DNA of 64,000 nucleotides from NCBI RefSeq assembly GCF_000715075.1, contig NC_134102.1:98039766-98103765 (forward strand), written 5' to 3'. Positions 56,998-64,000 of the stretch are shown here, piece after piece (the stretch's first letter is position 1; the number at the start of each line of letters is the position of its first letter). A program made the position numbers and the translations under genes. The notes beneath the pieces were generated by a model. It ran no database searches. It had not been told where the DNA came from and worked only from the letters and a program-made list of their open reading frames with translations. The stretch comes from Nicotiana tabacum. Its lineage: Eukaryota > Streptophyta > Magnoliopsida > Solanales > Solanaceae.

Positions 56998-57604
56998 CAG
57001 TGCCGGCCCAAGGGTAAGGCTGCTAAAGCAGCTGCTTTGGGCCTCATAATTTTTGGGGCCCCAAAATTTTCTAATAGGTTATATATTAATTTAATTTTAG
57101 AAGAATATTTATTCCCTCCGTTTCAATTTATGTGAACCTATTTGACTGGGCATGAAATTTAAGAAAAAATGAAGACTTTTGAAATTTCTGGTCCTAAACA
57201 AATCAAAAAGGGCCCAGAGTATTTGTGTGGTTATAAAAACTTCCCATTAAGGGTAAAATTGTATGTTTAAGCAAAATTATTTTCAAATTTAGAAATAAGT
57301 CATTCTTTTTGGAACGAACCAAAAAGGAAATAGGTTTACATAAACTGAAACAGAGCGAGTAGTATTTTGAATGAGAAAGTATAATTTTTCATAGTAAAAA
57401 AGTAGGATTAAATTGTTGATCATAAATTGAGAAAAAATATCTTTTTGGGAATCACTCTCTACACCATAAATTGAGAAATGATTCGATTATTAATTCATAA
57501 CTCAAAAAAGGTTAAAACCTTAATACAGTCCCACAGCGTGTATATCTCAAGAGAAATTAAATGAATTAGATAAAATTATTAATAACTTTGAACATGAAAT
57601 AACA
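56998..57604. mobile_element. Possible hAT-like remnant, copy C
   Basis: The left end CAGTGCCGGCCCAAGGG is intact here, while copy A has lost about 16 bp of it. The right end is cut off by the 57604 joint. It hosts the Stowaway MITE. Confidence 0.4.
57112..57359. mobile_element. Stowaway-type MITE, copy C (248 bp)
   Basis: Ends TTCCCTCCGTTTCAATTTAT and, reversed from the right, CTCGCTCTGTTTCAGTTTAT, flanked by TA (57110-57111 and 57360-57361). Orthologous to 15603-15851 by position. Confidence 0.85.
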
Positions 57605-58925
57605 TGAATTAGTGTGCAAGCCTCGGGTTAGGAGGCACGTTATTTCCAATGATAAAGCTACCCCTCCTCCAAGTTCAATCCCTTCGAGACTTTTAGATGA
57701 GCCCGAAAGTGCTACATTAGTGATTTTCGATGAAGAGATGAATATTCCTCCCTGTGATTCTCCTGATCAGTTGTTTACCCGTGGTTTTGATAATGAAGCC
57801 TTTGGTCTCGTTTCTGAAGAGTTACCTCTAGCCTCTCTTCCAGTGTCATTCCTCGTTCGTTCTCATGATCCCCTACCTGAAGTTGCTTCTACTACTCCCC
57901 CCGTGACTGCTTCCACCTTCTCTACTATTCCAGTTGCTACTACTTCTCATGCAGAAGTTGGGGCTTCTAATAGCAATAAAGCGATGAAAAAGATTATCAT
58001 TGAGGCTCCTGAGAGTGGGAACTTGCTGAAAACATCTGGTCAAGCTGATGTATGGTTAAAACCTTTGCTTGGTCCAGTAGAGAAGGCAAAATTGGAGAGT
58101 CACGACTCATTGACTTGGATGAATGATATTATTCATTCATCTCTGAAGGTTCGAGTTTTAACTTTACTTATTTTCTTTTCCTTGTTGTTGTTTTCTTTTA
58201 TTTAACCACAACTCCCTTCCTTTCTTTTGTAGATCAATTTGATAGGCACAGAGCTTATGAAAAGGATTGTTCATACCGAGCAACAAGTCATTGATTACCG
58301 TACCGAAGCTGACAACTGGAAGGATCAATTTGAGGGTCTTCAACTGGAGAAGGAAGTTTTGGCTGAAGAGAATAATGCATTGGAGCAACAAACGAAGATG
58401 GTTGCGGCTGAGTTAGCAATTGAAAAGGCATCTTTAAGTCAAGTTGGCAAAGACAAGGATATCCTTGAGTCTTCATTCACTTAGCAGCTTTCAGAAGCCA
58501 CTGAAGAGATAAGGGGTCTGAAGGAACTTCTTAACCAGAAAGAGACTTATGCCGGAGAGTTAGTTCAATCTTTTACACAAACTCAAGAAGATCTCCGTGC
58601 CTCTTCTGATAAGATCAAGTTCTTGCACAGTTCTCTTGCCCTTTTGAAGACTGCCTTCAATGCTTCCAAAGTTGAGAAAGAAGAGCCGAAGGCTGAGATT
58701 GATCAGTGGGAGAAAGATTATAAAGCTCTTGAATATAAGCTGACACTAGATGTGAGTTGGGATTTTTTGAATACCCGCCTCGAAACTTTGATAGAGGCTA
58801 GCCAGAAAGGCTTCAACCTGAATGCTGAGATTGCCAAAGCTAAAGAAACGATAGACACGAATTTTACCCCTATCTTGTTTTGGGGTTTGATAACAAACAA
58901 GTACCTTAGTTTTGGCCAAGTTTAA
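57605..58925 (+). pseudogene. Antisense ORF (aORF) of a Tat element, intron-containing coiled-coil protein
   Basis: Opposite in strand to pol and downstream of it, the place where Tat-lineage elements are known to carry an extra antisense ORF. Exon 1 (to 58148) encodes a Pro/Ser/Thr-rich part (DEEMNIPPCDSPDQLFTRGF, LPLASLPVSFLVRSHDPLPE) ending AKLESHDSLTWMNDIIHSSL. An 84-bp likely intron follows (58149 GT to AG 58232; pyrimidine-rich CTTTCTTTTGTAG); removing it keeps the frame. Exon 2 (58233-58925) is a long Glu/Lys/Gln-rich coiled coil (ADNWKDQFEGLQLEKEVLAE, EEIRGLKELLNQKETYAGEL). A TAG at 58482-58484 interrupts it. There is no in-frame start at the left edge: the N-terminus is lost at the 57604 joint. 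Function is unknown. Confidence 0.65.
58149..58232 (+). other. Probable intron in the antisense ORF
   Basis: GT-AG ends, 84 bp, T-rich body with in-frame stop TAA (at 58203), and TTTCTTTTGTAG acceptor. Exon 1 from frame position 57612 is exactly 179 codons, so splicing joins codons cleanly into the 58233 frame. The donor GTTCGA is weak. Confidence 0.6.
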
Positions 58926-59819
58926 TATATAAATCTTTGCTTATTTTGATGTTGAGTTTTTGTTTTACTCTTTGGCTTTTAAACCTGTATTTAAAATGCT
59001 TTAATATTTCATGATTTTGATAGACACGAATTTTTATAAAAGAGGGCCCTTTTATAAATGACACTAATGAAGAAGACGTCTCAACTTCATATTGGTGTAA
59101 ATATATGAAAGTAGTAGAAAAAGGAATACTTTGAGGAAGTTTCATGAATAATTTGAACTTTCAAATTTTATATAACACTTTTCATGTATACAAATAACTT
59201 TTTGTACAACATCTACAATTCTTTCATAACTGTTTTCTTTGTAACAGGTTTCAAAATTTCGGGTCTATTTAGTAACCCGCGACTAATTATTGCCCTTAAC
59301 TTATAAACTCGTAGGAACTTGAAATGTATCTTATGTCCATCTTGTATCTTTCCCGCGAGTTTATACCTTATCAAGGCTACTTCAAAGGTTTTTGACTCAG
59401 GCTTATTTTTTGGCTCTTGATTAGCTCTTGACTTTTGACTTTTGGGCTAATCTAGGTTTGAATTCTGACTTTAGTCTTCTTTGCCTTTATATATACAGTC
59501 CCCCAAGTGTTAGAGCTTTGAAGTATGAAATCTCGAGCACTTGATTGTTCCTTCCAATTGGTCCATTTCCTGAAAAGGAAAATACATATGGGACTCGGAG
59601 GTATACATTTAGATGATAACTGCTTAACCCTTTTTATTTCCATCAGAAAGGTTGTAACCTAGATCGGGAATAATTCTGTATTCTGCGTGTCTTTCGGGTC
59701 TATTGCCATCATTTGGTATGGGCTAACTTTTTGCCTATCATCCTAAATTATTAGTATAATTTAAAAGAACAAAATAAAATCACAGTTGAGTGATACCAGA
59801 CCGTGGGTACTTCATTTGC
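58926..59819. other. Spacer between antisense ORF and pol of element E
   Basis: AT-rich. The only feature I see is a repeat of GATAGACACGAATTTT (58852-58867, within the antisense ORF, and again 59019-59034). No supported frame on either strand; 58906-59145 and 59452-59643 are without domains. Confidence 0.5.
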
Positions 59820-60950
59820 CTAGAAGTAATACTTCTTTAAATAAACAACAATCTAATTCGACGGTAGTACCTTGCCTTCCATGGTTTCTAACTCATAAGC
59901 CCTTTTTCCAGCGATGCTTCGAATCTTGTAAGGACCTTTCCAATTTGGACTCAACTTCCCTGCACCAGTTTCTTTTGTTGTTTGAAAAACCTTTTTGAGA
60001 ACGAAGTCCCCAATCTTGAAGTATCTGAGATGAGCTTTCCTGTTGTAGTATCGCTCAATAATTTACTTCTGAGCTTCCACTCTTATTAGAGCCGCTTCTC
60101 TATTTTCCTCGAGTAAATCTAAATTCGTTCTCATCTCTTCACCATTTGATTCATCAGTTGCTTGTGTAAATATCGTACTTGGCTCACCTATTTCAACTGG
60201 AATTAAGGGTTCAGCACCATAAACAAGTGAAAATGAAGTCTCTCCCATGTCCGTCTTTGATGTCGTTCGATAAGCCCATAATACTCTTGGTAGCACCTCA
60301 GGCCACCTGCCTTTTGATTCCACTAATCTATTCTTCAAATTATTAATAATAACCTTATTTGTTGATTCGGCTTGTCCATTGTCCACGTGGTGATAAGGTG
60401 AGGAAGTTATTCATTTTATCTGCCAACTCTGAAACAATTCTGTGACTTTCGTGCCTATGAACTGTGGGCCATTGTCACATACGATTTCTCTTGGCACTCC
60501 AAATCGGCATATAATGTTTCGCCAAATAAAGTCCATGACTTCCTTCTCTCGTACCTGTTTGAAGGCTCCTACCTCTACCTATTTGGAAAAATAATCTGTT
60601 AATACTAACAAAAATCGTACCTTTCCTTTAGCTTGTAGAAATGGTCCCACGATATCCATACCCCACTTCATGAATGGCCATGGGTAAATAACCGTATGAA
60701 ATAGCTCTGTTGGGCGATGCATGATATTTCCATATCATTGGCATTTATCACACTTTGCCACAAAACTTTCTGCATCTTCTTACATTTTCGGCCATTAGTA
60801 TCCTGCTCTAATTAAAGTCTTTACCAAGGATCTTCCTCCTGCATGATTTCCATAATGTGGCTCGTGTACTTTTCTCATCACATATTCTGTCTGAGCAGGT
60901 TCGAGGCATCTTGCTAAAGGTCCTCCGAATATTTTTCGATATAAATTTCC
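59820..60950 (-). pseudogene. pol: Integrase of element E (Tat)
   Basis: From high to low: zinc finger (HEPHYGNHAGGRSL, KCDKCQ), core with GMDIVGP (first Asp), IVCDNGPQFIG (second Asp) and NGQAESTNKVIINNLK (Glu), then WPEVLPRVLWAYRTTSKTDM and ETSFSLVYGAEPLIPVEIGE (60386-60063), and the C-terminal domain RKAHLRYFKIGDFVLKKVF, GKLSPNWKGPYKI, YLKKYYF with TAG at 59822-59820. All three catalytic residues remain. Stops include a TAG in place of Trp in YFSKW and others in the zinc finger and near HHVDNG. There is no chromodomain, as usual for Tat. Confidence 0.8.
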
Positions 60951-61550
60951 TCAAATTAAGTAGTAACGGGCAGCTTTTTGTCGAAGTAACTGAGACTCTT
61001 TCTTGTCTTCAGGTAAAGTTCCATACTGTAGAAAATTAACAAATTCATTTCTCCAGTCCCAAGTTAAATTATTGAAATTTACCTCATTTTTATCTTGATT
61101 GAGTGCTGAATGAATCAAATGTATTACGGTAGCATTTTTTGCATTTATTTTTTCCGCAACTGATGCGAGATTCACTAGTGCATCTACTTTCGCATTCTCT
61201 TCCCTGGGTATTTGTACAATTTTCCATGTCTGAATTTGTCTTATCAATTCTCGTGCCTTTTCCAAATATTGCTGCATTCGTGCCTCTCTAGCTATATAAG
61301 TCCCTTGCATCTGGTTAACTACCAGCTGAGAATCACTTTTAATTATGATTTGCTCTATAGCCAATTCTCATGCCAGTTCCAAACCTGCAATCACAACCTC
61401 GTACTCTGCTTCATTATTAGTAATGGGATAGTATTTTATTGCTTGTCTTATACTTTCTCCCGAATGTGGGATTAAAATAATACTCAAACCTACTCATTTA
61501 ACATTCAAGGAGCCATCAGTAAATAGAGTCCATGTACCTGGATTAGATCC
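60951..61550 (-). pseudogene. pol: Archaeal-type RNase H of element E
   Basis: LFTDGSLNVK, NNEAEYEVVIAGLELA, the frame 61364-60951 with IKSDSQLVVNQMQGTYIARE and PREENAKVDALVNLASVAEK, and then the long tail to the integrase. The second, archaeal-type RNase H is a Tat/Athila hallmark. Its acidic residues (D, E, D, D) are all visible; two stops separate the N-terminal motifs. Unlike copies A and B, the domain is full length. Confidence 0.8.
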
Positions 61551-62017
61551 GGTGAATACCTGTAGTTCCTTTTCTGTTTCAAGAACTATTTCTGTGCTAA
61601 AATCCGCTATAAAATTATCTAAAATTTGTGATTTTATTGCAGTTCTAGGTTGGTACATAATATCATATTCACTAAGTTCTATAGCTCATTTAGCTAATCT
61701 TCCTGACAATTCTTGTTTATGTAGTATATTCCTTAGAGGGTAAGCAGTTATTACAGAGATAGGATGACATTGAAAATAAGGTCTCAACTTTCTAGATGCC
61801 ATAACTAATGCTAAAGAAAGTTTTTGTAAGTGAGGATATCGAGTCTCAGCATCTAACAAAGATTTACTAACATAATAAATTGGAGATTGTTTACCTTTAT
61901 CTTCTCGTACTAAAACCGCACTTACTGCAATTTCTCATACTGCGAGATAGAAGAGTAGCCTCTCTCCATCCTTTGGTTTAGCTAGTAGGGTGGATTTGAC
62001 AAATATGCTTTTAAATT
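61551..62017 (-). pseudogene. pol: RT connection and Ty3-type RNase H of element E
   Basis: In broken frames: LLFYLAVXEIAVSAVLVRED (X marks a stop), KGKQSPIYYVSKSLLDAETR, YPHLQKLSLALVMASRKLRP and a TAYPLRNILHK segment. This is the first RNase H. No long frame remains. Confidence 0.7.
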
Positions 62018-62800
62018 TTAAAGGGCTTGTTGACATTCATCAATCCACTCAAACTGATTTTGCTTTTTCAATACTGAAAAGAATTTAAAACTTTTCTCCG
62101 AAGATTTGAAAATAAATCTTCCCAAAGCTGTTATTCTCCCTGTCAGCCTTTGTACCTCTTTTTTGCTCGTGAGTATATTTGGAATTTCTTCAATGGCTTT
62201 GATCTGTGCAGGGTCCACTTCAATACCTCTGTTAGAAACAAGAAACCCTAAAAACTTACCTGAAGCCACACCGAAGGCACATTTTTCTGGATTGAATTTC
62301 ATATTATATTTGCGAAGAATTCCGAAGGTGCTTGAAAGGTGTTGAAAGTGATCTCCTACAGATTTGACTAGAATATCATCGATATAGACTTTCATAGTCT
62401 TTCAGATGTGTTCTTAAAATATTTTGGTCACCAATCTTTGATACGTGGCCCCAACGTTTTCAAACCAAAAGGCATAACTTTGTAATAATAAGTCCCCTTA
62501 TCTGTAATAAATGAAGTTTTTTTCTCATATAGGGGATCCATCTTTATTTGATTATAACCTGAATATGCATTTAAAAAACTCAATAGCTCATGACCTGCGG
62601 TAGAATCAATCAATTGATCTATATGTGGTAAAGGGAATGAATCTTTTAGGCAAGCTTTATTTAAATCAGTATAATCTACGCAAACCCATCATTTTCCATT
62701 CCTTTTTGGAATTACCACAGTATTAGCTAACCAGTTCGGGTATTTTACCTCCCGTATTGAACTGATTGTTAAAAGGTTTTGTACCTCATCCTGAATCATT
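62018..62800 (-). pseudogene. pol: Reverse transcriptase of element E
   Basis: 62613-62428 has STAGHELLSFLNAYSGYNQI (first Asp replaced by Asn: FLNAYSG where relatives have FMDAYSG), TDKGTYYYKVMPFGLK. 62395-62018 has MKVYIDDILVKS with both catalytic Asp, FGILRKYNMKFNPEKCAFGV, SGKFLGFLVSNRGIEVDPAQ and EVQRLTGRITALGRFI. Frameshift and stops lie between the two at 62396-62430, and another break above 62613 (CVDYTDLNKACLKD region). Confidence 0.8.
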
Positions 62801-62805
62801 TAATT

Positions 62806-63012
62806 TTAGAAAGAGCCTTGATTCCTCTTCTTTTGCTTGACAGGTAGGTACGAGGGATCTTCATTCAGTTTGTGGGTCATCTCCTCCGAAGGTATACCTG
62901 TCATATCTGAATGCGACCAGGCAAAACAATATGTGTTAGCTTTTAAAAATTTAACTAACTTACCTCTCATTTCTGGGCTCAACTTCACTCCAATATAAAC
63001 TTTTCGGTCTGG
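62806..63012 (-). pseudogene. pol: Protease-RT linker of element E
   Basis: MKLSPEMRGKLVKFLKANTY, CFAWSHSDMTGIPSEEMTHK and YLPVKQKKR, a conserved entry to RT in Tat. Stops lie on both sides. Confidence 0.75.
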
Positions 63013-63771
63013 CTATTGCTCGAATAGTACAACAGCTTCAAGTTCTTCAATTGTTGTTTTGATGCTTTCATTCTCCTCTGGTTCTTTAATGACATCAGGT
63101 CTGAAATCTACATCTGTTTTTCTTGAGCTACTTTCAGCTGAGATCTGATTTACCACATCTTCGACGAGATTCTTGTTTGTATCTTCATTCATCGTGCGCG
63201 AATCTACTACTGAATTGATATTTTTAGAAACCTGTTGATCTCCGCGGAATTGCCGAATTCCCCATTGTGAAGGAAACTTAATGACTTGATGTAACGTAGA
63301 TGGTACAACATCTATGTCATGAATCCATGGCCTCCCAACAATCACATCATAAGCCATGTCCGTGTCTATTACTTGGAATTTCGTATCCTTGATAACTCCT
63401 TCTGCAAATGTGGTAAGCATTATCTCCCCTTTTTCAATAACGGTTGAATTATCGAATCCAGATAAGGATCGTGCTTTTGGTACTATCTTGTCGCCCATTT
63501 GCATTTCATTCACCACTCTTAGAAGAATAATATTCACGGAACTACCTGGATCAATCAAAACTCATTTTACATTAGTATAATGTATAAGTAAAGATATTAC
63601 CAGTGTATCATTGTGAGGGATTATCAAGCCATCTACATCTGCATCATCAAATGTTATACTATATTCTTCCCAAACTTGGCGATCTCGCTTCTCGTGGGTC
63701 ACAGTGAATTTTGACGTCTTTTTCACAGTTGTGTATGTTACACCATTGACTTGTTCCCCTCCGCTTATCAC
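63013..63771 (-). pseudogene. pol: Protease of element E
   Basis: 63771-63562 gives EKRDRQVWEEYSITFDDADV and NDTLVISLLIHYTNVK, then a TGA (63564-63562) where CGA (Arg) is expected. 63558-63013 continues with the active site IDPGSSVNIILLRVV, TDMAYDVIVGRPWIHDIDVV and VPSTLHQVIKFPSQWGIRQF. Apart from this one stop the domain is uninterrupted. Confidence 0.8.
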
Positions 63772-64000
63772 GTTAACTGTTCTTTTTGGAGACGAAGGTT
63801 TTGGAGGTTATTTTCTATTTTTCATATAAGATTGCCTGCCTTTCTCGCTAAACAAGTCGGTTAAATAACCTTGCTTTAGCAAATGCTCTACTTCACCTTG
63901 TAATAATCTGCAATCCGTTGTTTTATGGCCATGGTCATTATGAAACTAGCACCAGAAATTTGGATTTCTTCTACCTGGGTTTGATCTTATTTCCTTTGAC
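63772..64000 (-). pseudogene. gag: Gag C-terminus of element E (runs off window)
   Basis: The minus strand reads a knuckle-like FHNDHGHKTTDCRLLQGEVE, preceded by WC and a stop, and followed by HLLKQGYLTDLFSEKGRQSY. A TAA follows MKNRK at about 63810. The rest of Gag lies beyond the right edge. Confidence 0.7.

Larger units (their letters stand above)
55548..57604 (-). repeat. 5' LTR of Tat copy C, truncated
   Basis: The minus strand ends GGGTGTGACA (55548). It matches 14052 to about 16092 and then stops at about 57604 (GAAATAAC), where element E begins. The outer third of the LTR, with the TGTTGTGAGC start, is absent. Confidence 0.85.
57605..64000 (-). mobile_element. Second Tat-lineage retrotransposon (element E), partial
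   Basis: The minus strand carries the gag end, protease, RT, RNase H, archaeal-type RNase H and integrase (pol stop 59822-59820), followed by a spacer and a plus-strand ORF (57605-58925). The proteins differ clearly from copies A and B (for example YIDD instead of YVDD in RT), so this is another family. It is truncated left at 57604 inside the antisense ORF and continues past the right edge. Integrase and RNase H active residues are all present, but many stops interrupt the frames. Confidence 0.8.

Noticed and set aside
57612..57614. Start codon for the antisense ORF
   Set aside because: The codon is GTG directly after the joint with another element; the open frame simply extends to the breakpoint.
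59820..64000. Endogenous pararetrovirus (Caulimoviridae) instead of a retrotransposon
   Set aside because: The presence of integrase and a second, archaeal-type RNase H in gag-PR-RT-RNH-INT order, with no movement protein motif, fits Tat Ty3/gypsy elements.

Overview
The window is plant nuclear DNA made almost entirely of Ty3/gypsy LTR retrotransposons and their debris. I found no host gene, rRNA or tRNA gene. LTRs with the ends TGTAACGACCC / GGGTCGTGACA, the Del/Tekay chromovirus and Tat/Ogre polyproteins, and the AT-rich leaders all resemble repeats I know from Solanaceae. Nicotiana is my best guess, from memory of such repeats and not from a search. Nearly all coding remnants are on the minus strand.

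Layout. 1-545: gag fragment of a Del/Tekay element. 546-17166: a 3'-truncated Tat/Ogre element (copy A; pol, protease, gag, ORF1, leader, PBS and one LTR). Its leader carries a 2.96-kb solo LTR (10350-13309), and its own LTR carries a Stowaway MITE inside a hAT-like remnant. 17167-30076: non-coding DNA with 40-bp and 87-bp tandem repeats. This block is broken by a young Del/Tekay element (18365-26878; two nearly identical LTRs, deleted internal region, intact integrase-chromodomain frame) and by a 2.18-kb solo LTR with a perfect target-site duplication (27300-29480). 30077-37050: a decayed Del/Tekay element (3' LTR, pol, protease, gag remnant). 37050-46090: Tat copy B. 46091-51756: LTR piece plus about 4 kb of non-coding internal sequence from a non-autonomous (LARD-like) element. 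51757-57604: copy C of the Tat leader, solo LTR, PBS and LTR. 57605-64000: a different Tat-lineage element (E), with an antisense, apparently intron-containing coiled-coil ORF downstream of pol.

The organising event is an old direct segmental duplication. Sequence 1 to about 16090 reappears at about 36517-46090 plus 51757-57604. It includes the same Del-Tat fusion joint, the same solo LTR with the same TCAAA target duplication, the same MITE, and the same internal deletions in the RNase H domains. In the second copy, 0.7 kb between the two halves is replaced by the 5.7-kb LARD piece.

Functionally this is a graveyard. The Tat copies A and B lack catalytic integrase aspartates, and most frames carry private stops, many of the CAG-to-TAG or CGA-to-TGA kind expected from decay of methylated cytosine. 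The parts still of biological interest are the intact integrase-chromodomain frame (21136-22671), the antisense ORF (57605-58925), a recurrent hairpin motif in the Tat leaders, and the tandem arrays. I see no convincing undescribed system. The strongest candidates for new description are the spliced antisense ORF and the hairpin motif.
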